A DNA stretch of 64,000 nucleotides from Thelonectria olida (lineage: Eukaryota > Ascomycota > Sordariomycetes > Hypocreales > Nectriaceae): NCBI GenBank assembly GCA_020736575.1, contig JAGPYM010000061.1, forward strand, positions 62,001 to 126,000, read 5' to 3'. The translations under genes were made by a program, and so were the position numbers. Shown in pieces: positions 11,179-21,897 of the stretch. Position 1 is the first letter of the stretch; each line of letters opens with the position of its first letter. The notes under the pieces were generated by a model. The model was not told the DNA's origin. It ran no database searches and saw nothing but the letters and a program-made list of their open reading frames with translations.

Positions 11179-11776
11179 TGAGGCCTTTCATATGGTTTCA
11201 AATGGAATAAACTTTTGAGAGGCGAGGTTGGAGGAAAACTCGGAGTGTGACCAAGGCGCCTGATTAGAAATGCCTCTACTTCGAATGCTTTTCGCGCCGC
11301 GTAGCCAGAGAAGAACAAGGAGAATAATCATCGAGTTCTGGGTATATTGATTGTATTTGGCAGCTTACCTGCCAAGCTTTGCAGGTTGTTTAACTAGGAC
11401 GCATGACCCAGGTGTGGGACTAATTCGTAGTTTCATACCCAGCAAAACTAGACAGCGTCAACTAAGACCAGTAAGCATCGCCTCTGCTCTCAATAACGTG
11501 CAATTCTCAATGCCTCCTCCTCCTCCCCCTCCTCCTCCCTCCTCACCCGCTGCACCTTCTTGGCCAAGAACTAGCTCTGTTCCAACGCTTCCATCCTCTT
11601 CCGAAGGAGGCCCATATATATCAATAGGTTGTTCTGAACTGAACCTCCAATAGCGATCTTTACAGCTGATAGCATGTCCCGGGAGTCCTTAATATCGCTC
11701 TAGAGCAGGAGCAGTCTTGGTAGCTTAAGGAGAGGCAGAAGAGTCTCCCTAGGCAAGTTAGTACTAATACTCTTAT
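11179..11776. other. intergenic, no convincing gene
   Basis: Contains a 100-codon ORF (11351-11653) with a run of nine prolines after a Met at about 11511. It has no upstream exon, domain or conserved partner. Low-complexity CCT repeats explain it. Confidence 0.35.
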
Positions 11777-12697
11777 CTAGAAGGATAGCGCTTCTACAGG
11801 GGCAAGTATATACCTTGACCGCAGATCAATGCCGCTCAATTCCTCAATCATCATGCCCATAATTCCTTTACTCTGTTGCAGAATATCAGGTAGCTGAGAG
11901 TCGTCAGCTGCCATCAGCTGCATGCGTCCCATCTCATGCCAGTTCATACAGGCGGAAGAGTCGTCGACTTTCATAGACGTCTATTCATCAATATATCTAG
12001 GTCCAGGCGAACAGCTTGGACAAAACCACCAAAGTTGGTTCTTTCCGTACTCCAACATGCGATTGGACATGGCTGACTCCTGTAGAGTCCAGCCACGTTT
12101 ATCCATAGGCGCTGATCACCCTACAGCTCGTCGGTTCCAGAGAATAAGAGACCCTATCGCCCCGCCTTGTCGCATCAAGCGAATTCGGGAACCCTGCTCC
12201 TTGGGTACATGTCTCTGTTGAAAAAACCCGTCCTTTCATGTTGCGGCCCTTGCAACCGATATCGTAACATATGCTTGTTTGTATTTCTCGGCCATATGAG
12301 AGATCTGATTTGTCTTATCGTGTGGATTGTTCTGAAAAATGCACAATGTATCTACCCAAGGATGACTCAAACCTAACTCCCTGGTAATGATCACTGCGTC
12401 TCTGATCGTTTGTGGGAGACTGGGAAACGGAATGCTTTCGCAACAGGTGTTCATATTCTCTTGTAGCGAGAGGAAGGTCTAGTCATCGCTCCAGCAGTAA
12501 CATAATGCGGCGTAAGGTCTGTTTAAAGAGTTCGGGTTCAACACAAGCCGCAATCTAGGAACGGCGTTTGAACCAGATATTTCGACCAATCGCTGGGACT
12601 CAAGTCGCGATTCAAAAGGCTTCGGGCATGCTTCATGTATTTCAAGGCATCCATGTAGCCACATCCGAGCTCTTAACGTAGTTTCCTTCGATCATAG
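11777..12697 (-). pseudogene. HET-domain (heterokaryon incompatibility) pseudogene, RIP-type nonsense
   Basis: One continuous minus-strand frame carries HET-domain blocks in order: ARMWLHGCLEIHEACPKP, RPYAALCYCWSDD, SLPQTIRDAVIITRELG, HPWVDTLCIFQ, MAEKYKQAYVTISVARAAT, KDGFFQQRHVP and MDKRGWTLQES. The frame never shifts over about 300 codons, but it holds four stops before the final one: TAG at 12481-12479 where the family has Gln, TGA at 12238-12236, TGA near 12118 and TAG near 11974. All four are explained by C-to-T changes of CAG or CGA. A TGA also closes the frame upstream near 12697. HET proteins trigger death of fused incompatible hyphae; this copy cannot make one. Confidence 0.8.
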
Positions 12698-13264
12698 TTC
12701 CGAGTTCAGTGGCCTTGTGTGAATCTCCGTTGATGCCACATCACTTGCAACGTATTGAGTCAGAGGGATACAAGTCATCTCGACGCATATCGATCGAACG
12801 GCGTCGTTGGTCGGGCAAACAGGTTAGTTTCCTTTAGTCGCGCTCTAGACGAAAGCCATTATATTCAAACCTAGCTGATTTCTTGCCTAGTTTATTCAAG
12901 GTCGGGACCGTAACACAGCAGTCAAGCCAAAGCCCTCGCCGCCCATTGACACCAGGTTATAGGCAACAAGCTGTCCCGGTCGGTGCCTGGATATGGACCC
13001 CCCTTGCAACTCTTGGGAGTCAAGGATTAAGGTAGCCAGACTGCGACAGCTGAGCGTTTTTTAGACGTACTTATCGTTTGAATATACTGAAAACTGTTGA
13101 GAATCGTCCAAAACCGGCTCGTTGGCGTCATCCACCCACTCAAAGAGTGCAGCACGGAGGAAGCCATGTTGCCAACTGGTAGGCAATGATACCATGTATT
13201 TCATAAACAGACAACCTCACATATGCAAGGAGTCCTTTGGAAAGATTTTAAGTCAGTGGCATAT
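12698..13264. other. no gene seen upstream of the HET pseudogene
   Basis: Mixed-composition sequence without a supportable ORF. It may contain the degraded 5' part of the HET gene. Confidence 0.3.
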
Positions 13265-13640
13265 AATATGGACTTAAAGCAGGGTAACTATTAGTTACTA
13301 ATTAGTTAACTAAACTAGTAACTACTAACTATATAGTTAATTAAATAGCTAACTATTAACTAAAGCCTTTAATTAGTAGTTATTAGTAGTTATTAGTAGT
13401 TAATAGTAACTAAAAATATAAAAACTTACTATAGGGTAGGTTTAAAAAGTAAAAAAAATACAGGAAAAGTGGAAAAAAAAAAGAAAAAAAGAAGGAAAAA
13501 AAGTTATATTTAAAAATTTCTTTATTTTTAATTACTATTAGTTACTATTAATTACTAGTAGTTAATAACCTTATTAACTATTAACTACTTAATAAATTGG
13601 CCTATTAACTATTAACTATTAACTACTAACTAAACTGGTC
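13265..13640. repeat. AT-rich self-complementary TTAACTA/TAGTTA block
   Basis: Dense short repeats of TAACTA, TTAGTTAC and TAGTTATTAG in both orientations, interrupted at about 13455-13505 by a purine run rich in A and G. Because the motif is its own near-complement the block could fold into hairpins. It looks like a degenerate microsatellite or decayed transposon end. Confidence 0.6.
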
Positions 13641-14631
13641 ACCCTAACTTAAAGTAACAATTCTGCCTTGCAAATATCATTCCATACTTGGTCCTTACAA
13701 TTAGGCCCATCTGAGGCAGTTAAATGATTTGTTAAGTAAATGATGCCTATGCGAGTGGCGATACATTCGTTATCTAAGAGCTGGGTTATAAGGATAACAC
13801 TGAGCTGTACACCTGGCCTAGAGGAGGATCCTACAAGTTTCACCTTACAATTGGAAGCATACCCTTACGCCAGGACTTTACCCCTAATGCATTCAATACG
13901 CCATTTTTCATGCGTTTTGTCCTTATAGTTTTGAGTTAATATGAGCACAAGTCAGTCGTATGTCCAGACTGCCCCCACCTCTCACCTTGGCTTCTTTTCC
14001 ACACCAACAGCTAAATCGGTAATTGTTTAACATAGTGATAACTTACCACTGTACTACCTCGTTTTACCGCCTATAGGATTAAGCTTTACTCGGAGAAGAC
14101 GGAAAGAAAACAGTAAATGGCTTAAAGGTTTGCAATGGTAATACTTCTACAATAATCTAACCCCTCTCAGCCATTTTATGAAGCCCACGATATAGCAAGA
14201 CAAGGTCAAGTCTCAGGCGCTACTCAGTTAGTAACTACTCAGTTACTCAGGCAGTGCTCAGACACAACTCCGGTTAAGGCGGCAACAGCTCCAGCTCACG
14301 CACGACAAAGGAAACTCTCAATGTCGAGATTCGTATTTTACAAATGTCTGTTTCAATAATGTCTACATAACCATACACGATCCACACCTGTCATGGCAAG
14401 AGTTCCCATTTAAAGGGAATTGAAGATACTGAACAAACTTGTCTGGGCGAAATAGAAACAGACGAATTGCACATGCGTACACCAATTCTCGAGGTAAACA
14501 GGCAGGCGCTGTAGGAAATGGAGGATGTGAGAATGAAAACATTCATTGTCAAATTGATCGCCGTACAATAATTGCAATACAGAAGTCCATCTATATGACA
14601 CAACATCTAGCTAACATCGCAAAACTATACA
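13641..14631. other. no supportable gene
   Basis: Several 60-70 codon ORFs on both strands, none with family motifs. The right end is the 3' flank of the flavoprotein gene ending at 14632. Confidence 0.35.
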
Positions 14632-16251
14632 CTACAACTTACTCGTAAGTGTCAGCTGGGAAGACCCAGCGCCTTCATATCGCTGATCTGCTCCCTTTCG
14701 AGCTTTCGCAACGTCAGCTGCCGCCTTGCCAGCTCTCCGACCGAAAACAGCACCCGAGGTCAAACCGCTCCCACCAGGGTAGTTAGAGTAGAACAGCCCA
14801 CCCAGCATCTCTCCTACACAGAACACCCCAGGCACCGGACGACCAGTCGATGCGCGGATCAGCTGTGCCGTCTGGGGATCCACCTTAAGACCACCAAAAG
14901 TGAACGTGATGCCACAGGTCACCTTAACTGCAAGGTAAGGGCCCTTGTCAAGTGGCAATGCCCAATTTGTCTTGGGCAGTGCGAGCTGCTTATTTGAGGA
15001 CTGGGTTGATAAACCGTCCTTAATGGCAGGATCCCACTTTAGTTGCGGGTTTTCTCGGCGGTGAGCATAGACAGCCTCGTTATACTCGCGGATGGTGCTA
15101 ATAAAGGCCTGCCGGTCACGGAGACCCCGGGAGGCACACTTCTTCGCAAGCTCTTCTATAGAGTTAGCGGTAATGTGCTCGACGCGTTCCTCGCGGTATT
15201 CTTCAGATCGAAGCCAGGGGCTCGTTTGCGCGTCCCAAACCTGAAACGCGAGCTGTTCTGGTTGTTGAAGAATAGCTCGACCGAACTTTGCGTAGGTATA
15301 GTTGCGCAAGTCAACACCCTCATCGACAAAGCGCTGGCCGTCTACATTAAACATAAGACCGAGAGGGTACCCAGACTTGGTGTACTCGTTAGAGGCGACC
15401 CGGTCGCCAATATTGGGATTGGCGTTGGCATCCCAGGCCACCGAGTGGCATCCAGACCAGTTGCCCACGGGCTGTGCATCAAGCTGTCGAATAGCTAAGT
15501 TGAGGCCGTCGCCAGTGTTATAAGGCGTGCCGCGAACCATTGCCAGGTCCCAGCCTGGTCCGAGGAATTGGCTCCGCATTTGGGCATTCGATTCAAACCC
15601 ACCAGCAGCCAAGATCACGGCACCGGCTGTCACCGTGTATTCGGTACCATTGACCTTTACTGTGATGAGAGAGCTGCCGTTGACTGGATCTACTTGGATC
15701 CCACTGAGCATTGTTGACCAAGACACTTGGACCGAGTGTCTCTCGGCAGCAGCCCGAAAATCGGCGATGAGGCCCTTTCCACCATCCTGGGTCTTGAGAC
15801 TAAGCCCACCCCAGAACTTGATTCTCCCATCGACCTCGTAGGACTGTCGATTAAATGATAGCTGGAACCGAATGCCGTTGCTCGCCAGCCACTTGATTGC
15901 CGAGTTGGAGTCATCAATAAGTATCTTTGCGAGCGCTGGGTCTGACCGGCCCATGCACACCTTATTTAGGTCGTGCTGAAAGTCCTTTTCCGAGTACGGA
16001 GCCAAGTCAATCTTCTGAGCTTGCTCTCGGGTGACATTATTGACAATCGGCAGCAAGTCGTTGAGCCCTCCGTGTGCTATGCGATAGGCGCCGGCCGTGA
16101 AGTAGGTGTTGCCACCAACCCAGTCCTCTGGGCACTTATCAATAAGCAAGACTCGTTGGGCGCCGGATTGTGCGGCAGAGATGGCCGATGAGAAACCCGC
16201 ATTTCCGCTGCCCACGACGAGGACATCGACTTCTTTAGGAAGGGCGGACAT
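14632..16251 (-). CDS. FAD-dependent fumarate reductase / tricarballylate dehydrogenase-like flavoprotein
   Basis: Intronless, 539 residues from ATG 16251 (MSALPKEVDVLVVG); an in-frame ATG 66 nt upstream would place 22 hydrophobic-mixed residues before the Rossmann strand and is less likely. The FAD-binding motif is VVGSGNAGFSSAISAAQSG at about residues 12-30. GGNTYFTAGAYR, ILAAGGFESNAQM and the C-terminal FGGLKVDPQTAQLI and YPGGSGLTSGAVFGRRAG are the usual FAD_binding_2 family blocks of succinate dehydrogenase/fumarate reductase-like enzymes such as TcuA and fungal KsdD/CobZ-like proteins. It is likely a soluble oxidoreductase reducing or oxidising a small carboxylate or steroid-like substrate; the exact reaction is unknown. 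The Zn2Cys6 gene directly upstream on the same strand is a plausible local regulator. Confidence 0.85.
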   Translation of the reverse strand: MSALPKEVDVLVVGSGNAGFSSAISAAQSGAQRVLLIDKCPEDWVGGNTYFTAGAYRIAHGGLNDLLPIVNNVTREQAQKIDLAPYSEKDFQHDLNKVCMGRSDPALAKILIDDSNSAIKWLASNGIRFQLSFNRQSYEVDGRIKFWGGLSLKTQDGGKGLIADFRAAAERHSVQVSWSTMLSGIQVDPVNGSSLITVKVNGTEYTVTAGAVILAAGGFESNAQMRSQFLGPGWDLAMVRGTPYNTGDGLNLAIRQLDAQPVGNWSGCHSVAWDANANPNIGDRVASNEYTKSGYPLGLMFNVDGQRFVDEGVDLRNYTYAKFGRAILQQPEQLAFQVWDAQTSPWLRSEEYREERVEHITANSIEELAKKCASRGLRDRQAFISTIREYNEAVYAHRRENPQLKWDPAIKDGLSTQSSNKQLALPKTNWALPLDKGPYLAVKVTCGITFTFGGLKVDPQTAQLIRASTGRPVPGVFCVGEMLGGLFYSNYPGGSGLTSGAVFGRRAGKAAADVAKARKGADQRYEGAGSSQLTLTSKL

Positions 16252-16799
16252 GTCGTTTGCTAATGGGATTGTTTGAGGATGTGAATGAAAAATAAATGCT
16301 AAGATTCGCGTGGCCAATGAGAAAGGCTAAATGCGGATGAAGGAAGTAACAAACGCGACTTCGAACGGTAGTCAACAGTATAATATTTAAGTGAGAACGG
16401 AGTTGAAACAAAGCAAAGCAAAGCTCCGTAGGGTCTGGTAACCAAAATCTCTGTTGCTTTCTCCGGCCAGCCGGCGGCTTGTTGCGTAGGGCCCTACTGC
16501 CCAATGCAGAAACGTCTCGTTCTGGGATGCAGGTCGGAGAATGAGCCTCCGGGAGGCCGTCTGTTGTTCACGGGCCGTTCGGAATGGGTCGGCTGGTTTT
16601 AGTCCGCAGCGGTCTCGCTATTTCCGACGCTTTGGAGGGCAAATAATTGGGGACTGATGCTTGGCCGAAGTTGCGGACTTGTTTGATAATCTTACGAAGT
16701 TCTACTTCAGGTTTTTGCCACATCTGAACAGTTAACTAAACGCATACGACGCGTTGGTTCATACACAGGATCCTCGCGTTTAATGTTTAACACAGAATC
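16252..16799. other. intergenic between regulator and flavoprotein
   Basis: 5' flank of the flavoprotein gene and 3' flank of the Zn2Cys6 gene. CGG/CCG triplets are frequent (for example around 16460-16620) and could serve Zn2Cys6 binding, but no single site can be assigned. Confidence 0.35.
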
Positions 16800-19181
16800 T
16801 CACATGGGCATCGAGGGCGTCTCGAGGTCGAATGAGATACCCGGTCCGTCCATCAAACCAAACAGAGGATCAGGAGGTAGCTCGTAATCCGGAGCTAATC
16901 GGAAGCTAGACTTGGCAAAGTCCGTATCCGCGCCGTGGCTAACGGGGAACATGTTAAGAATGGCGTCCAAATCAAAGTTGATACTCGACTGGTCCATCAT
17001 CGGCAGCATTTCTTCGATAAACCCATCAGCATCGTTAGTCTGAGTGGCACAGGTACCGGAATGACCTGTTCCCAGATCGAGTTTGTTCAACTCTATCAGA
17101 CGCCTGATTATGTTGGCAGGCTTTGCGACTCCAGGGTTCGGTAGGCAAAGCTCGTCCAAGCATCTCAAACTTGCATTCAAAAGCGACAAATGGTCGCCTA
17201 ACTGATGCTCTCGCGTCGCTGCGTTGCGTACATGAATCGTGCAAGCGACGTAGATGGTGTACCCCAGGACATAGGGCGCTCCAGCCAGACCAAAAGCAGA
17301 TTTGTAAGCCAAAGCGATGCTCGTGATGCAACGTGCTGCCGCCGTGCAACGCTCCCAGGAGCGGATAGGGGCCGCGGCCGACCGTAGATGCCCATCCGAA
17401 ATGAATGGACGGTGAACCAGAATGATGAGAGAATGGTAGAGATTATGAAGAACCATGACATTGGGAGTCTGACGCAAGGTTGGCACATCAGGCGACCGCC
17501 AAGGTTGGAAGTCAAGATCAGGAGATAGGTTTTCCTTCCACTGCTGCAGGGCCTTGTCCACCTGCAGTAGACTGGACTGAGCATTTGAAAAGGTGGCGCC
17601 GACGACGTAGAAGCGATTGATGATGGTGGTCATAATCTTAGAAAGCAAGCAAAGCTGCTGGAAAGTAGACACCGAGTGAAGTGGTATGGCATCTCCCATG
17701 CCTTCGGGCAACCTGGGAGATGATGCGGTAAGCAAGGCTGGCGGCAGAAAAGGTTCCTTTTCTTCATAAAGGTCAAGAAACTCGCGAGTTACCTGAGAGT
17801 CGCGTAGATTGATGGCAACCGGCCGGCCGAGGTAGAGGCTCTGCAATTTGTCCGAAACAAAGGCGCCCCAGAATACACGGCGCCGAATCTCGATCTCTTC
17901 CGCATTGTCCGTCGTTTGCTTCGGATCAAGGTGCAGTCCTAGGTCGTAAACCATACGGAGCGCATATCCGGTGTAGAGCCAACCTTTAGACGTCTCACCC
18001 CGAGCATTGTATGTAGATCCCAGCAACAAGAGGCCTACAATGGTGGAAATGTGAGGTCGAGTCAGAAGAGATTCCTTGGCTAGAATTTCATCGCAACGGC
18101 GGAAGAACCGACGACCAGCAGTCGCCGCGTCATTGGGATTATCGCGAAGTTCGGTGCGAGGTGAGAACTTGCTAGAGCAGGCAAATATGGCATTGAGCAA
18201 GAAACTAGAGCAATATGGGCCAGAGCACTGCAAGTCCCGCATGACTGCTGGGCGGTAGGTGAGCAAAAAGGTATGGTGCTGACGAGCCCAATGGAGATTT
18301 AACAGGTGAAAAGCAAGCTCAGTGGCTATGCCGTCGATGTTTGGAAGTCGAGCGAGTCCATACTCGAGATGGCGCTGCAGAGCGGCGTTGGCGATAAGGG
18401 TGTTCCGGGCGTTCTCTTGTGTTGTCGATTGACGTGACGGCGATAGACCTGGCTCGCTCCTTGCAGGGTTGTGAAGAGCAGAGGATGGGCCAAAACTACT
18501 TGGCTTGCCAGCGTCATCGACAGAGATGAAGTGTGCGATATCCAGCTCGTCATCAGTGGAGATGATGGGTGTTTCGGTAGCACCCTCACGTGGACGGCGT
18601 GTAGGCGGCTGCTTGGAAACTTGGTGATCCGGGGGGTATGACTGCCCCGGAACAGGAGAAAGGTTTACTGTGCCGTCTTCATCGACGGCAGAGGCCAGCA
18701 AGGCTTCACGGTCGGCAGGACTGCTCTGTTTGAGCTTCACGATGAAGGCTTTGAGCGCAGCTTGCTCGCGCTGCAACTCATTAATTCGCGAGAAGGTCGG
18801 CCTAGAACCGTCATCAGAAACGGACTAAGGTTTGAAAGAACGAACTAGTGCTGCTGAATCTGGGGTAAAACAATATGGGTTCACGTACCGCTGACGTGGA
18901 GCTTCACTTCGATAGACACATTCACGGCCTTGGCTAGCACAAGGGCTACATCGAGGCCGTCCAGCGTCGCAACGAATCTTCTTGGCCCGGCACGCCACGC
19001 ATGCCTTCGCCAACGACTTTGGTCGCTGCCGTTGTTCAGGATGCTCAAGCTGTGGCGACCGTTGTTGAGACTCCCGCGAGTCCTGTTGAAGCGGTCGAGG
19101 TGATAGCTCCAGCTGCTGCTGCTGCTGCTGCTGCGGCTCCGTTCGGGATGCCATTGTGGCGTCGCGGCAAGGATGATACAA
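16800..19181 (-). CDS. Zn2Cys6 transcription factor with fungal-specific middle domain
   Basis: CDS complement(16800..18801, 18889..19181), 764 residues from ATG 19181, or 755 from the in-frame ATG at 19154. The 87-nt intron (GTACGT...TTCTAG) joins RQR to PTFSRINELQREQ, a short coiled-coil linker. A polyglutamine stretch near residue 20 precedes the binuclear zinc cluster CVACRAKKIRC...CSPCASQGREC. The Fungal_trans region spans about residues 270-560 with RRRVFWGAFVSDKLQSLYLGRP as its signature. The C-terminus is acidic and Met/Pro rich, like an activation region. It lies just upstream of, and in line with, the fumarate-reductase-like gene, which may be its target. Confidence 0.9.
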
Positions 19182-19864
19182 CCGTGGCCCCTAGACTCGG
19201 GTCAAGGTTCGATGGTCCGACGAGCCTTGGAAACAAAGGTGGTGAAAACGGAGATAGAAACCCCGGGACAGGCGTTGCTGATATGGACCCGGAGACCCGC
19301 GTCAATGGGGCTGACTTTGACGAGCCAATAGCCATAGCGCGGGACTTACCCTCACTAGCGAGCTAAGGTACTGGCTTCATCTTCATCCAGTCTCGAAGTT
19401 GGAGCGGTTGTGACGCCACCTCTTCTGCACACGCACGGTGGGTCGGAGGAGCTAGTGCCGGATAGTCATGTTCCGGGTGAGCTCTTTTCCTTGACTGGCG
19501 TTGGCTCACTTGAACCGAGGCAAGCTTCATGTCGAATCTACCTAACACGCCTCTATAACATCATACCACCGTTAACATATACATCTTTAAAGATAACATA
19601 GAATGGTAATCCGGCCAGTACCCGCCTGCAAGGCCTCGAGCCTCGGCTCTCTACAATCAGCCAGATCCAGAACCTCGGAATTCCTGCCTTCAAATATCTC
19701 AAATATGTCGATGGGATTCTAATCCTCTCTCGCTCGTGATCTTGCGAGCTGATCATCTTCAACCCTCTTGCCTAACTCTCTTCGAACTTTTACCCAGCTG
19801 CCACCGTGAGCTGATCTTCCTCAGCTACGCAACCTCCTCCACCGGCGCCGTCACACCGTCACGA
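19182..19864. other. intergenic, no gene seen
   Basis: 5' flank of the Zn2Cys6 gene. ORFs here are antisense or chance. Nothing assignable. Confidence 0.35.
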
Positions 19865-20323
19865 TGGCATCTGCTGGGAGCTTAAAGCGCGCCAGCGGCA
19901 AGACTATCGCTATCACCACATGAACAAGTCAGTCTATGGCTTCTTGCAGAGACCCATTTCGCGATACCGAAAGCAAACAAGTCCCCCTTCTAATGGAAAA
20001 CTCCAGGGTTGACTCCGATATATGCCTACCTCATTGAGCACTGCAACTTTGATCCAGCGACCTCCGAAATGTACGGCTTAGCGGTGCACGCCCATACGGA
20101 CTTCTTCTCATCGATCGCGTACCCTGCCGTCGCCGAGTTAGGCCTGCGCATCAACAAACTGGGCAAATCCAGCGTCACGTATGAAGTTGCCACCTTTGAG
20201 CGGTCTGTCGATGAGGTCAAGGTTGTGGGTGAGTGTATCCACGTCTTCGTTGAGCGTTCAACAGGGAGACCATCGAAGGCTGGTATAAGTCCAGTCTTGA
20301 GACAAGGCCTTGAGAAACTATAA
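19865..20323 (+). pseudogene. 4HBT (hot-dog) acyl-CoA thioesterase remnant
   Basis: The 3' portion 20009-20323 is a clean ORF with the second half of a fungal hot-dog thioesterase: YAYLIEHCNFDP, AVAELGLRINKLGKSSVTYEV and HVFVERSTGRPSKAG, ending in GLEKL as the family does. The expected first half, with the catalytic Asp region and the GHLNN motif, is not in a usable frame. A short upstream trace around 19905-19940 (DYRYHHMNKSVYG in another frame, after ATG 19864) hints at its remains, with a possible GTCAGT donor and CTCCAG acceptor. Either a very diverged first exon was missed or the gene is truncated. The second is more likely. Confidence 0.55.
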
Positions 20324-20906
20324 GTTCGACCTGAGACGAGAAAATTATAATCCTTACTGTAATTCCATCTTACTCCCCTCTCATAATCTTCTCCATCAGC
20401 CAGGGCCTCCTCTGGAGATTCGATGAATTCAGTTTCCCAGAAACTACTGAGTTCTCCGCCCAACCTGCAAATAGTTCTTTATAGGAATATCACTGCGCTT
20501 AATGATTCTGTAGTCTTTCATGTGGTGGTGGCCTTCCTCCCTGAAACCTATCTGTCGAGGAAAACAATGCGCTACTAAGTCTACGAACAGGACAATCACT
20601 GAAGTGGTCACTTCACTTTTGTTGCTGGCTCGGTTGGCTGGCGCCGACAATAGCACCCAGGTTGGGGCTTGGAGACTTGATCGAAGGGGAGTTGGAGAAG
20701 AAGCGAAAAAAAAAAAAAGAAAATTCATGCCATAACGTGGATATGTAAATTTTGAGTCCACACCTAATATAGCAAATCGCCTTCAAGTCTTGGCCATAGC
20801 GAGCTGCTTAAATAGCCGCATCCTGCCCAAACGTAAAGCTGGTGAGGCTGGAGATCTATAGGCTATCCAATACCCTTCTACTCGTCCTTTCTTAAAAACC
20901 CTAACA
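20324..20906. other. intergenic, no gene seen
   Basis: 3' flank of the thioesterase remnant. It includes an A-run at about 20707-20719. No supportable gene. Confidence 0.35.
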
Positions 20907-21457
20907 ATGCGACCAACATTCACCTGGAACGAGGTCAAGAGGCATTCTAAACGGGATGATCTGCATTTCGTTATGGAAGGCAAGGGATACAATGCTACCA
21001 AATTCCAGTACGAGCATCCGTATGACTTGTTCATATCTTGTCGACCCTAAGACGTTTTTCAGTAAGGATCGATTCTAATGCGACAGAAAGGGGCGGATAC
21101 GAGTCACTTCTCGACCAAGGCGGTACCGATGTTACAGAACTGTTCCACGATGCCGGCCATGGCGACGAAGCAAAGGCACTTCTAAAGACATTGCAGGTTG
21201 GCGTGGTGGAGACGCGAGTGAGCTCCAAGACTGTCACCTCCACACTAAGTCCCCAAGATCTGACAGCCCGAGGACAGAACGACACGAGACCTAACTCTTG
21301 GACAAAGCCCGTTGAAATCGGACAGTCTACCTCCGGTTTAGGATGTAGAAACTGGTGGATTCTGGTGGGGGATATGCGGGGGTTTGGCGCTCGCGCTCTC
21401 CTATTCTTGTCTCGACCCGATTTAGGGTTAAACCAAAATGGCAGTGGCATACTCTAG
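20907..21457 (+). CDS. cytochrome b5-like heme protein
   Basis: CDS join(20907..21019, 21091..21457), 159 residues. The 71-nt intron (GTATGA...GACAGAAAG) splits the heme-binding loop and restores HPGGYESLL exactly. The N-terminal half FTWNEVKRHSKRDDLHFVMEGKGYNATKF matches the b5 fold in pattern, with several unusual residues. Both axial heme ligands are present: His in EHPGG and His in DAGHGDEA. The family normally donates electrons to desaturases, hydroxylases or P450s at the ER. The C-terminal 60 residues contain one weakly hydrophobic stretch (NWWILVGDMRGFGARALLF) where membrane b5 has its anchor, interrupted by charges, so anchoring is doubtful. It may be an early-stage decaying copy. Confidence 0.6.
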
Positions 21458-21897
21458 TCGAGCTATTCAACCAAAATCTGCGGGGCACCTCAGCTACCAC
21501 GGTTACCAGAAGTATGTTTCCAAGCAACTCAATTATCTGACGATTGACTACTCCATGACTGGTCGACGGTAAAGGTTGAAGCGAGACTGAGAAGGTTGGG
21601 AGTAAGTTAGCTAGCTGCAGTGACCTCTTCAGCTAGGTACTCATTTTATCCGAAGTACTTCCTTCGTCCTTGCTGATTCGGGTGATATTCCTTGTCGGTG
21701 TTGTATCCGTATCATGGGCACAGTTAATTCTCGATCGCACGGCTTAGGCTCGACGGGACCGAATATGCGCCCTAGGGCGTCAGAGGATTAAAGCGGGCGC
21801 TTCCCCGGATTCTATCCACGTCCCCCGCATTCTGGGCATCTTCAGCCCGTTGAGTGAAGAACATCACTTGCTTCACAACTTTTACCAATGGCGAAGA
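21458..21897. other. intergenic, no gene seen
   Basis: Separates cytochrome b5 from the C2H2 regulator relic. No supportable ORF or site. Confidence 0.35.

Noticed and set aside
11351..11653. Proline-run ORF resembling a verprolin/WH2 start
   Set aside because: Only the low-complexity run matches; no WH2 motif or further exon.
19001..19366. 121-codon plus-strand ORF with an Ala run
   Set aside because: Antisense to the polyglutamine and zinc-cluster exon of the Zn2Cys6 gene.
20026..20463. 145-codon minus-strand ORF
   Set aside because: Antisense to the thioesterase remnant; no recognisable content.
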